Shown piece after piece: positions 1 through 6,847 of a stretch of 15,279 nt of DNA (its first letter is position 1; the number at the start of each line of letters is the position of its first letter). The stretch is taken from contig JBAVJZ010000025.1 in the NCBI GenBank assembly GCA_049688015.1, positions 1 to 15,279 of the forward strand, read 5' to 3'. Origin of the DNA: CSP1-8 sp049688015. GTDB taxonomy: Bacteria > Desulfobacterota > Deferrimicrobia > Deferrimicrobiales > Deferrimicrobiaceae. The position numbers and the translations under genes are program-made. Under the pieces are notes generated by a model. That model saw only the letters and a list, made by a program, of their open reading frames with translations. It was not told the origin of the DNA and made no database searches.

Positions 1-1
1 G

Positions 2-412
2 ACCGAGGAGGCGCGAAAAACGGCCCGGCCCGGCGTGACGGTGGCTGAACTCACGCAGAAGGGTGCGGTGAAACTCGGTGACGACCAGTTGAAGGAGCTG
101 GTCGTAGGCAAGACGATCCTGGTACACAACACGGTCACCGGCCACCGGTTCGAAATCCTCCACGGTTCTGATGGTCGGCGCCTGATTACCGCGGTGGACG
201 GGAAGACGCCTGACAGGGACGTCATGGGCGAGATGTCGCATGGCCGTCAGATGCAGTACGAAATCCGCGACGGGCAATACCACGTTGTGGTCGCGGGCAC
301 ACCGTTCGCAGTGACCGTCTACAAGGTGGGCGACAAGTATCTGGGGGCACGAAGCGACGAGTTCGGCTACGCGAACTATGAGATCCTCGAGGGCGAGGGG
401 CCGGCAAAGTAG
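2..412 (+). CDS. Unrecognised protein, 3' end only (start lies left of the window)
   Basis: The reading frame is open from base 2 to the TAG at 410-412, with no stop at the left edge. The GTG at 35 is therefore probably internal and the gene is 5'-truncated by the window. The visible part (about 136 residues) is soluble, mixed alpha/beta in character, with no membrane segment and no cysteine. It contains a stretch of the form 'dqLkeLVvGKTI..hNtvTGhrFe', which looks like the start of a small beta-rich domain, and ends with 'YANYEILEGEG'. I do not recognise the family. It lies 111 bases upstream of the DUF3604 gene on the same strand, so it could belong to the same unit, but an inverted repeat in the gap may separate them. 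Reality of the ORF is supported by coding-like composition through to the stop. No function is proposed. Confidence 0.6.
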   Translation, partial: TEEARKTARPGVTVAELTQKGAVKLGDDQLKELVVGKTILVHNTVTGHRFEILHGSDGRRLITAVDGKTPDRDVMGEMSHGRQMQYEIRDGQYHVVVAGTPFAVTVYKVGDKYLGARSDEFGYANYEILEGEGPAK

Positions 413-454
413 AAGCTGTTTCCCTGTTCTCCTTGGAACGGCGCCGGGTCGGGT

Positions 455-499
455 TTGACCGCTGCCTGTTCAATGAAGGGTAGCCGTGATAGCGGTCAA
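455..499. repeat. Inverted repeat upstream of the DUF3604 gene
   Basis: TTGACCGCT (455-463) and AGCGGTCAA (491-499) are perfect 9-base reverse complements separated by 27 bases. The right arm ends 14 bases before the AAGGAGA ribosome binding site of the next gene. No T-run follows, so this is not a typical intrinsic terminator. It could be an operator or an RNA hairpin in the leader. This is seen in the sequence; the role is not known. Confidence 0.4.
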
Positions 500-523
500 C
501 CATGCCTGAAATGAAGGAGACTT

Positions 524-2467
524 ATGATGACACCGAATAAAGGAGGAAGCGCAGTCGTTGCCTTCATGCTCGTTCTCATGCTGTCGCTACCGGCGATCGC
601 CCAGGACGCCGGCAAACTGGACAAGGAAGCCGCCGAGAAGGCGTTTCCGGCAAAACCGGTGTACTCGCCCTATGCGGAACGCAACTTCCCCAGCCGCCCG
701 TTCTTCGGCGACACGCACCTGCACACGGCCTTTTCCATGGACGCAGGCGCCTTCGGTGCGCGTCTTACGCCGCGCGACGCGTACGTGTTCGCCAAAGGCA
801 ACCAGATCCTTTCGTCCACCGGCCAGCCTGTCAAGCTCTCGAGGCCTCTCGACTTTCTGGTCGTGGCCGACCATTCGGACGGCATGGGATTTTTCCCGCT
901 GATCATGAGCGGCGACCCCGCGATCATGGCAGACCCGCAAGGCCGCAAGTGGAACGAGATGATCCACTCGGGCAAAGGGGCGGAGGCCGCCATCGACATC
1001 ATCACCAGCTTCGGCAAGGGAACGATCTCCAAGGCTATCCTGCCTGTCCCCGGAACTCCCGCCTACCGCAGCGCCTGGCAGGAGACCATCAAGGCGGCCG
1101 ACGAGGCGAACGATCCGGGCCGCTTCACGGCCTTCATCGGGTACGAGTGGACTTCGAATACGGGCGGAAACAACCTCCACCGCAACGTCATCTTCCGGAA
1201 CGACGGAGACAAGGCAAGCCGGGTCGAGCCGTTCACCACGATGAAGCCGTTGGGCAGCGACAATCCCGAGGATTTGTGGAGGTGGATGGCTGCCTACGAA
1301 GAGAAGACCGGGGGCGAGGTGCTGGCCATCGCCCACAACGGCAACCTCTCCAACGGACGCATGTTCCCGGTCGTGGAAGCGTTCGGCAAAAAGATCGACC
1401 GCGACTACGCACAGACGCGCGCCCGGTGGGAACGGCTCTACGAAGTCACCCAGATGAAGGGGACCGGCGAGAGCTACCCGTACCTGTCGCCCAACGACGA
1501 GTTCGCCAACTTCGAGCTATGGGACAAGGGCAACCTCGACGGCAGCGTCGTGAAGACCAACGGGATGCTCGTATACGAATACGCGCGCTCCGCCCTGAAG
1601 AACGGCCTCAAACTCGAAATGGCGCTGGGGACCAACCCGTACAAGTTCGGCATGATCGGCAGCACCGATTCGCACACCGGTCTTGCGACGGCAGAGGAGG
1701 AGAACTTCTTCGGCAAGACCTCGTCGCAGGAACCCGGACCGGAACGGATGACCAAGACCTTTTTCCACAACCCCGGGACCGGGGTCAAGGTCATGGACTG
1801 GGAAGTCTCCGCTTCCGGCTACGCCGCCGTCTGGGCGACCGCGAACACCCGCGAAGCCCTGTTCGACGCGATGCAGCGGCGGGAAACTTACGCCACCACC
1901 GGAACGCGCATGATCGTGCGGTTTTTCGGCGGCTGGGACTTCGGGTCGAACGATGCGCACAACCGCCTGCCGGCTGCCATAGGCTACACCAAGGGAGTGC
2001 CCATGGGCGGGGATCTGCGTCAGGCACCAGCCGGCAAGTCGCCCACTTTTCTGGTCGCGGCCTTGAAGGACCCCATCGGCGCCAACCTCGACCGGATCCA
2101 GGTCATCAAGGGCTGGCTCGATGCCAAGGGGGAGGTGCACGAAAAGATCTACGACGTCGTCTGGGGCGACGCGGAAACGCGCAAGCCCGATAGGAAGACG
2201 GGCAATATTCCGGCGGTCGGAAGCACCGTGGACGTGGCGAACGCCACCTGGACCAACACGATCGGCGCCCCGGAACTGATCACCGTGTGGAAGGACCCGG
2301 ACTTCGACCCGAAGCAGCGGGCGTTCTACTACGCCAGGGTGCTCGAAATCCCGACGCCCCGCTGGACCGCCTATGACGCGAAGCGGTTCGGCGTGAAACC
2401 GCTCCCGGGCACCACGATGACGCTCCAGGAACGCGCCTACACGTCGCCGATCTGGTACACGCCGTAA
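524..2467 (+). CDS. Secreted DUF3604-family protein with PHP-like metal-binding motifs
   Basis: The product has 647 residues, within the usual size of DUF3604 proteins. A signal peptide spans about residues 1-26 (hydrophobic core 11-24, ending LPAIA-Q), so the protein is exported to the periplasm or beyond. Motifs resembling the PHP metallo-hydrolase superfamily are visible in order: GDTHLHT (62-68), VADHSDG (114-120), AHNGN (270-274, H271) and STDSHTG (380-386, D382 and H384). These would make a plausible multinuclear metal site, but that assignment is my inference; no substrate is known for DUF3604. AAGGAGA (514-520) serves the tandem ATGs at 524 and 527; the second has the better spacing. 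The gene is followed after 46 bases by a parvulin-like isomerase and three HupE/UreJ genes, a setting that suggests a metal-dependent envelope enzyme. The family call is firm; the enzymatic role is open. Confidence 0.88.
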   Translation: MMTPNKGGSAVVAFMLVLMLSLPAIAQDAGKLDKEAAEKAFPAKPVYSPYAERNFPSRPFFGDTHLHTAFSMDAGAFGARLTPRDAYVFAKGNQILSSTGQPVKLSRPLDFLVVADHSDGMGFFPLIMSGDPAIMADPQGRKWNEMIHSGKGAEAAIDIITSFGKGTISKAILPVPGTPAYRSAWQETIKAADEANDPGRFTAFIGYEWTSNTGGNNLHRNVIFRNDGDKASRVEPFTTMKPLGSDNPEDLWRWMAAYEEKTGGEVLAIAHNGNLSNGRMFPVVEAFGKKIDRDYAQTRARWERLYEVTQMKGTGESYPYLSPNDEFANFELWDKGNLDGSVVKTNGMLVYEYARSALKNGLKLEMALGTNPYKFGMIGSTDSHTGLATAEEENFFGKTSSQEPGPERMTKTFFHNPGTGVKVMDWEVSASGYAAVWATANTREALFDAMQRRETYATTGTRMIVRFFGGWDFGSNDAHNRLPAAIGYTKGVPMGGDLRQAPAGKSPTFLVAALKDPIGANLDRIQVIKGWLDAKGEVHEKIYDVVWGDAETRKPDRKTGNIPAVGSTVDVANATWTNTIGAPELITVWKDPDFDPKQRAFYYARVLEIPTPRWTAYDAKRFGVKPLPGTTMTLQERAYTSPIWYTP

Positions 2468-2513
2468 CCCCGGGGTGGGGGGAAGGAACGGGCGGACGAG
2501 GGGCCTGACCAAG

Positions 2514-3410
2514 GTGAAGACGTTTTTTCGGGAGCCGCTGCTTCACTTCCTGCTCATCGGCGCGGGGCTGTTCCTCCTCTTCGGATGGAGGGGCGGCCCT
2601 GCGTTTCCGCCGCCGGGGCGATCCGGCCCGCCGTCGGCGAAAGTCGTCGTCACGCAGGACGATATCGATCAGTTGTCCACGACATTCACGCGGACGTGGC
2701 AGCGGCCGCCGACCGAAGAGGAAGTGAAGCGTCTCGTCGACGACTTCGTCCGCAACGAGATCTACTACCGTGAGGCGATGGCCATCGGTCTGGATCGCAA
2801 CGACAGCGTCATCCGGCGGCGGATGCGGCAGAAGATGGAATTCATCCTCGAGGACATCTCCGCCCAGGTGGAGCCGACGGATGAAGACCTGCGCGATTTC
2901 ATGAACAAGCGCCCCGATGCCTACCTGGTCGATCCGCAGGTCGCGTTTCGTCACGTATTTCTCAACGTCGACAAGCGGGGAAAGAACGCGGAAGCCGATG
3001 CCCGGCAGATCCTTGCACTGCTCAAGGAGGGGATTGATCCTGACTATGTCGGCGACCCCATTTTGCTGAACGCGGAGATACGGCTCTCGCCGCTCTGGGA
3101 AATCAGGAAACAGTTCGGGGAAGAGTTCGGCAGGAACCTGCTTGCGCTGAAACCCGGAAAATGGGAAGGGCCGGTACGCTCGGGATTCGGACTTCATCTG
3201 GTGCTTGTCACAAAGCACGTGGGAGGCCGCCTGCCGGAACTGAATGAAGTGCGAGAGATGGTGAAACGGGACTGGACATTTGAGCGGCAGAAAGAACTGA
3301 AGGACGCCGCATACGCCAGACTCAGGGAACGATACGTCGTAATCATCGAAGAGAAGAAGATCGAGGATAAAACGGCGTCGACCGCTGCACGACGCGGTAC
3401 CCGGCAATGA
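2514..3410 (+). CDS. Membrane-anchored parvulin-like peptidyl-prolyl cis-trans isomerase
   Basis: I place the start at the GTG at 2514 (298 residues), preceded by GAGGGG at 2498-2503. The alternative GTG at 2475 has no ribosome binding site and would add 13 charged residues before the membrane anchor. Residues 4-25 (REPLLHFLLIGAGLFLLFGW) form a single uncleaved N-terminal membrane segment. A helical, charged SurA/PpiC-like N region (about 45-140) follows, then a parvulin rotamase-like domain (about 143-235) with the expected histidines in 'FRHVFL' (H147) and 'GFGLHLVLV' (H228), and a charged C-terminal helix. The active site should face the periplasm, where it would help fold exported proteins, plausibly the DUF3604 enzyme or the HupE proteins encoded beside it. 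It ends in an ATGA overlap with the next gene, so translation is coupled. Confidence 0.85.
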   Translation: MKTFFREPLLHFLLIGAGLFLLFGWRGGPAFPPPGRSGPPSAKVVVTQDDIDQLSTTFTRTWQRPPTEEEVKRLVDDFVRNEIYYREAMAIGLDRNDSVIRRRMRQKMEFILEDISAQVEPTDEDLRDFMNKRPDAYLVDPQVAFRHVFLNVDKRGKNAEADARQILALLKEGIDPDYVGDPILLNAEIRLSPLWEIRKQFGEEFGRNLLALKPGKWEGPVRSGFGLHLVLVTKHVGGRLPELNEVREMVKRDWTFERQKELKDAAYARLRERYVVIIEEKKIEDKTASTAARRGTRQ

Positions 3411-4423
3411 TGCGGCGATTGCTGCCTGGGCTGCTCATCCTGTTGTTCTCCGTCGGCGGCCTCGTGCAATCCGCCTCTTCCCACGAATCGCAGCCCGGAA
3501 TGCTCGAACTGAGGCAGGTTGCGAAATACCGTTACGAGGTGACCTGGCGGGTTCCCATCTACTTCGGGCGGCCGCATCCGGCACGACTGGAATTACCGGA
3601 CCACTGGAAGACCGTTGTCGAACCGACGGAGAGGCTGCTTCCCGATTCACAGGTCTTCCGGAGGATCGTGACCGTCGGGGACAAAGGTGTGGAAGGGAGC
3701 GTCATTCGCTTTCCCGGCCTGGAGAACACCATCACGGATGTCTTCGTGCGGATGAGCCGTCTTGACGGCACCACGTTGACCGCGGTCGTCCGGCCGACAA
3801 AACCTTATGCGCAATTGCGCGGAGAGCGCACCTGGCATACCACGGCGCGCGAATATATCGGCCTCGGCTTTCACCACATCCTGCTGGGAGTCGATCACCT
3901 CCTCTTTGTCCTTGGCCTGCTGCTGATCGTCAAGAACCGAATGACGCTCCTGAAGACCGTCACCGCGTTCACCGTATCCCACAGCATCACGCTGGCGATC
4001 GCCACGCTGGGGTACGCCCGCGCGCCGCTGCCGCCGCTGAATGCCGCCATCGCGCTCAGCATCCTCTTCCTGGGCCCCGAGGTCGTCCGCTCCTGGCGGG
4101 GCGAAACGAGCATGACGATCCAATATCCCTGGGTCGTGGCCTTCCTGTTCGGTTTGCTCCACGGGTTCGGCTTTGCCAGCGGCCTTTCCACGACGGGCAT
4201 GCCCAAGGCGGAACTGCCCTTGGCGCTGCTCTTTTTCAACGTGGGGGTCGAACTGGGTCAGCTGGTTTTCGTCGCCATGGCGCTTGCCCTGGAGCGGTCG
4301 TTCCGGGTACTCGAGGTCAGGTGGCCACGGATCGTCGAGGCTCTTCCCGGGTACGTGGTTGGCTCTCTGGGCGCATACTGGACGATCCAGAGGACGGTGA
4401 TCCTGATCGGGGGGCTGCGATGA
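3407..4423 (+). CDS. HupE/UreJ_2-type membrane protein with N-terminal periplasmic domain
   Basis: 338 residues. A signal peptide (about 1-25) is followed by a beta-rich periplasmic domain (about 26-145) and then a hydrophobic region of about six or seven membrane segments. The HupE-type motif HX5DH is present as HHILLGVDH (H157, D163, H164). Further conserved-looking polar residues within membrane segments are FTVSHSITL (H192), LLHGFGFA (H252) and FNVGVELGQ (E282). The HupE/UreJ family is linked to nickel or cobalt uptake; the two-domain form seen here is less well studied and its metal is not known. The mature chain would begin with or near His26. The start ATG at 3407 overlaps the isomerase stop (ATGA), and the gene itself overlaps the next HupE gene by four bases. 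A three-base-later ATG (3410) is an alternative start. Confidence 0.88.
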   Translation: MMRRLLPGLLILLFSVGGLVQSASSHESQPGMLELRQVAKYRYEVTWRVPIYFGRPHPARLELPDHWKTVVEPTERLLPDSQVFRRIVTVGDKGVEGSVIRFPGLENTITDVFVRMSRLDGTTLTAVVRPTKPYAQLRGERTWHTTAREYIGLGFHHILLGVDHLLFVLGLLLIVKNRMTLLKTVTAFTVSHSITLAIATLGYARAPLPPLNAAIALSILFLGPEVVRSWRGETSMTIQYPWVVAFLFGLLHGFGFASGLSTTGMPKAELPLALLFFNVGVELGQLVFVAMALALERSFRVLEVRWPRIVEALPGYVVGSLGAYWTIQRTVILIGGLR

Positions 4424-5034
4424 GCATCCCCCGGAACACGTCGCGCCCCTTCTCCGTTCTGCTCCTAGTCACACTGGCCTTGGTCGCGATGCCCCACCTC
4501 GCATTCGCCCACGTCGAGCAGGGACAAGCGACGGGATTTCTCACGGGGCTCAAACACCCCTGGTCGGGGCTCGACCACGTCCTGGCGATGATCGCCGTGG
4601 GGCTGTGGGGCGCGCAACTCGGGAACCCCGCCGTCTGGGTCCTGCCGGTCGCCTTCCCCATGGTCATGGCCTTTGGGGGAATGCTCGGCCTCATGGGAGT
4701 CTCGCTGCCGGGCATCGAGATCGGCATCGCCATGTCAGCGCTGATGCTGGGCGCGATGATCGTAACGGAGAGCCGCCCGCCCCTTTGGCTTGCGGCGGCG
4801 CTGGTGGGGTTCTTCGCGATCTTTCACGGGCATGCGCACGGGACGGAACTTCCCCCCGGCAGCAGCGGGCTGTTCTACAGCATCGGGTTCGTGGCGGCGA
4901 CGGGAACGCTGCACGGGCTGGGGATCACGATGGGGCTGGCGCATCGCTTCCGCGGCGGTCGCCTGGCGATCCGGATGGCCGGAGCGGTCGTGTCGGCTGC
5001 GGGGGTATTTTTTCTCGTGAGGATATTCGCATGA
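4420..5034 (+). CDS. HupE/UreJ-family metal (Ni/Co) permease, canonical form
   Basis: 204 residues from the ATG at 4420, which overlaps the previous stop (ATGA). A farther upstream ATG in frame exists (4321) but would add residues encoded inside the previous gene and bury the signal peptide. The signal peptide (1-30, ending HLAFA) is followed by a mature N-terminal His31. Both signature motifs of HupE are complete: HX5DH in KHPWSGLDH (H46, D52, H53) and FHGX(A/V)HGXE in FHGHAHGTE (135-143; H136, H138, H140, E143). About six membrane segments follow the signal. In Rhizobium leguminosarum HupE mediates Ni2+ entry and these motifs are important for it. There is no hydrogenase or urease gene in the window, so the metal here may feed another enzyme, and the neighbouring DUF3604 protein is a candidate. 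The gene overlaps the next one by four bases. Confidence 0.9.
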   Translation: MSIPRNTSRPFSVLLLVTLALVAMPHLAFAHVEQGQATGFLTGLKHPWSGLDHVLAMIAVGLWGAQLGNPAVWVLPVAFPMVMAFGGMLGLMGVSLPGIEIGIAMSALMLGAMIVTESRPPLWLAAALVGFFAIFHGHAHGTELPPGSSGLFYSIGFVAATGTLHGLGITMGLAHRFRGGRLAIRMAGAVVSAAGVFFLVRIFA

Positions 5035-5651
5035 GGAGCTTGCATACCAGGCGACTCGTGCAGATCGGCTGCCTTTCTCTCCTGGCCCTGTGTCTTGCGC
5101 CCCAAACCGCGCACGCCCATCTCGTGCAGACCGGCTTCGGGACATTTTACGACGGCGTGGTTCATCTGTTCATCACGCTGCCCGATCTGCTGGTCGCGAG
5201 CGGGCTCGGATTGCTGGCCGGGTTGTGCGGTCCAGCCGCCTCGCGCCGCACAGTGTTCGCGTTGCCGGCGGCCTGGCTGGCCGGGGAGATGGTCGGCTCG
5301 TTCTTCCCGGCATCCCTCACGCTTCCCTGGCTGACAACGATTTCGTTCGGCGTGGTGGGCGTCCTGGTAGCGATGAACGCGAACCTGCCGCGGGCTTTGC
5401 TTGTGACCCTCGCGTGCGGTGCGGGACTGCTCCACGGTTTCGTGAACGGTGCGACGATGGTCGCGGCCGGAACGGACCGGATGGGGATGCTCGGCGCTTC
5501 CGTTTCGGTGTTCCTTCTCATTACATTGTCTTCTGCTCTGGTGGTGAGTTTACGCGCGCACTGGGCGCGGATCGCGGTGCGCGTCGCGGGCAGCTGGATC
5601 GCGGCGATCGGCCTCCTTATGTTGGGGTGGTTGGTCCGAGGACAGGGTTGA
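5031..5651 (+). CDS. HupE/UreJ-family membrane protein, divergent third paralogue
   Basis: 206 residues, starting at the ATG at 5031 with GAGGA (5019-5023) seven bases upstream and an ATGA overlap with the previous stop. It has a signal peptide ending TAHA with His30 as the likely mature N terminus. The segment GFGTFYDGVVHLFITLPDLL (36-55) and the hydrophobic pattern (about five or six further helices) fit the HupE/UreJ family. The metal motifs are degenerate. The first reads H45-X6-D52 without the DH pair. The second reads LHGFVNGAT (134-142), keeping one His (H135) but replacing the other His and Glu positions with F, N and T. It may be a partner subunit, or may use a different metal site. 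It is the last gene of the overlapping set; a 169-base gap follows before the next gene. Confidence 0.8.
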   Translation: MRSLHTRRLVQIGCLSLLALCLAPQTAHAHLVQTGFGTFYDGVVHLFITLPDLLVASGLGLLAGLCGPAASRRTVFALPAAWLAGEMVGSFFPASLTLPWLTTISFGVVGVLVAMNANLPRALLVTLACGAGLLHGFVNGATMVAAGTDRMGMLGASVSVFLLITLSSALVVSLRAHWARIAVRVAGSWIAAIGLLMLGWLVRGQG

Positions 5652-5707
5652 GCCGACAACACCCAGGAGAAGAAAACGAATTGGCGGCGGAACATCAGCC
5701 GAGGTGT

Positions 5708-5744
5708 CCGGCAGCACGAACGAGGAGCAGACTCCCACTGCCGG
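5708..5744 (+). terminator. Hairpin downstream of the HupE operon (possible end of transcript)
   Basis: CCGGCAG (5708-5714) and CTGCCGG (5738-5744) are perfect complements. Inside them GGAG and CTCC (about 5724-5734) can form a second short stem. There is no T-run after the hairpin, so it is not a standard intrinsic terminator; it could protect the 3' end or act with Rho. Its place, 57 bases after the last HupE stop and just before the next promoter-like element, suits a transcript end. Confidence 0.3.
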
Positions 5745-5782
5745 CCCCCGGAGATTGCCTCCCCTTGCAGGGACATACAACC

Positions 5783-5788
5783 TATAAT
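5783..5788 (+). promoter_or_regulatory. Perfect -10 box (TATAAT) for the small secreted protein gene
   Basis: TATAAT lies at 5783-5788, in a locally AT-richer stretch, 32 bases before the start codon at 5821. No good -35 is seen at 16-18 bases; TTGCAG at 5765-5770 is only 12 bases away. The predicted leader of about 25 bases would contain the AAAAGGGGG ribosome binding site. Confidence 0.4.
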
Positions 5789-5820
5789 GGACATATTTGC
5801 TTTCGAAAAGGGGGTGCCAA

Positions 5821-6132
5821 ATGCGGCGATGGACGAGGGGTTGGATAGTCGTGCTGTTGTTTTTGGGCGTCGTCTTCGTTCCGCTTCCCCTGGCACATGC
5901 GCAGGACGAACCCTATCCCATAGTCCTGGCTGCCGGCGAAACCTTCGATGTCTGCAGCTCCGGACAGATCGTGTGCCCGGCGAGAAACACCATCTGCGAC
6001 GACCCGAAGGTCGCCTTGCCCGTCGATGTCCCCAACGGGCTGGGGTTCAAGGGGATAGCCCCGGGAACAACGCTCTGTTCCGCGGCCTCCGCCGTCGGCC
6101 CGCGCAGGATCTTCCGCATCACCGTGCACTGA
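5821..6132 (+). CDS. Small secreted four-cysteine protein, function unknown
   Basis: 103 residues from the ATG at 5821, which has an AAAAGGGGG ribosome binding site (about 5806-5814) about six bases upstream. An in-frame TTG at 5797 would only prepend residues before the signal peptide. The signal peptide (1-28) has RR near the start, a strongly hydrophobic core and a cleavage site after PLAHA. The mature chain of about 75 residues is predicted beta-rich and has four cysteines (in DVCSSG, IVCPAR, TICDDP and TLCSAA), enough for two disulfides. The spacing is not a heme motif (no CXXCH). I do not recognise a family. It appears to have its own promoter and is followed by another small exported protein 90 bases later, so the pair may be a unit or may simply be adjacent. 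Confidence 0.7.
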   Translation: MRRWTRGWIVVLLFLGVVFVPLPLAHAQDEPYPIVLAAGETFDVCSSGQIVCPARNTICDDPKVALPVDVPNGLGFKGIAPGTTLCSAASAVGPRRIFRITVH

Positions 6133-6222
6133 CCGGGCAGCCGGGGATGATCAATACTTCCGTAATGATTTCCCTTGGTATACCATTGTGTGCATAAATG
6201 AATTCCGGAAAAGGAGAAGACG

Positions 6223-6648
6223 ATGAAGAAACGTGTTGATTGGAGTCGGATAGTCGGGATCCTTATGGTGGGTGCGATGATGGCGGGGTGCTTCGTCCCG
6301 ATAATCTACGGAGGCTATAAACTCTACGAAGATGCGAACCAGGTGAAAATCACCCTCAACGTGAAGGAAAAGCCGGACGTCGTATTCGCGAAGGCCGCCG
6401 CCGCCATCGAAGAAAAGGGGGTCACCAAAATCGCCAAGCGCGACGACAAGAAGATGGTCCTCGATCTCGAACGAGGCGAACAGAAAGGATACCTGAAAGT
6501 CGCCCCGCTGGCAGGAGAGGAAACATCCGTGATGACGATCGCGATGGATAAAGGGAAAGACCCCGAGGCACAAAAGAAAGAGTTGGTGCAGTCGGTCATG
6601 GACGCCTGCACGAAGCTGGAGCTCCAGTGCACGGAGGCAAAGAAGTAG
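6223..6648 (+). CDS. Small lipoprotein, possibly DUF3568-like
   Basis: 141 residues. AAGGAGA (6211-6217) precedes the ATG at 6223 at good spacing. A short N region with lysines, a hydrophobic segment (about 9-22) and a lipobox MAGC put the lipidated cysteine at residue 23. The residue after it is Phe and not Asp, so outer-membrane sorting is likely under the usual Lol rule, though that rule varies between phyla. The mature domain (about 40-135) is an alternating alpha/beta pattern, with 'VKITLNVKEKPDVVFAKAAA' at its start and a final pair of cysteines (128 and 135 area). The overall shape resembles small DUF3568 lipoproteins of metal-reducing deltaproteobacteria; I offer this only as a tentative match. 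The gene ends 92 bases before a strong terminator. Confidence 0.72.
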   Translation: MKKRVDWSRIVGILMVGAMMAGCFVPIIYGGYKLYEDANQVKITLNVKEKPDVVFAKAAAAIEEKGVTKIAKRDDKKMVLDLERGEQKGYLKVAPLAGEETSVMTIAMDKGKDPEAQKKELVQSVMDACTKLELQCTEAKK

Positions 6649-6740
6649 CGGGCTTTCCCGACGGACATCCCGCCTTACCGCTGCAAGCAGGCTTTCCAGG
6701 ATGTGGGAGGAAAGCAGAAAATGAATCAGGGGAAAACCAG

Positions 6741-6772
6741 GGACCTGGCCTGCGGGCCAGGTCCTTTATTTT
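6741..6772 (+). terminator. Strong intrinsic terminator
   Basis: A perfect 10-base stem, GGACCTGGCC (6741-6750) with GGCCAGGTCC (6755-6764), closes a TGCG loop. It is followed by TTTATTTT (6765-6772) and preceded by AAAACC. The A-run on the left also makes it usable from the other strand. It ends the transcript of the lipoprotein gene and separates it from the cytochrome operon. Confidence 0.85.
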
Positions 6773-6785
6773 CGTTCATTCCAGT

Positions 6786-6814
6786 TTCCTCCCTACTCTT
6801 CACCGTGATATAGG
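6786..6814 (+). promoter_or_regulatory. Possible extended -10 promoter of the cytochrome b/Rieske operon
   Basis: TGATATAGG (6806-6814) fits an extended -10 (TGn followed by TATAGG at 6809-6814). The -35 region at 17 bases, TTCCTC (6786-6791), is poor, as is common when the extended element is present. Initiation would fall near 6821, about 27 bases before the ATG at 6848. It is the only promoter-like element between the terminator and the gene. Confidence 0.35.
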
Positions 6815-6847
6815 TAATCATTCATTCAGTGAGGAATTTTTCAAGGC

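Noticed and set aside
949..2193. A 414-residue + strand frame inside the DUF3604 gene
   Set aside because: It is a frame-shifted shadow, very rich in Arg, Gly and Gln, with no domain; the overlapping frame encodes the motif-bearing DUF3604 protein.
1517..3407. Two long - strand frames (1517-2512 and 2280-3407)
   Set aside because: They are Arg/Pro/Gly-rich antisense shadows of the DUF3604 and isomerase genes. The signal peptide, metal motifs and rotamase domain all lie on the + strand.
4321..4419. N-terminal extension of the second HupE gene (start at 4321)
   Set aside because: It lies inside the first HupE gene, is Arg-rich, and would bury the signal peptide. The ATG at 4420 forms the ATGA overlap seen at the neighbouring junctions.
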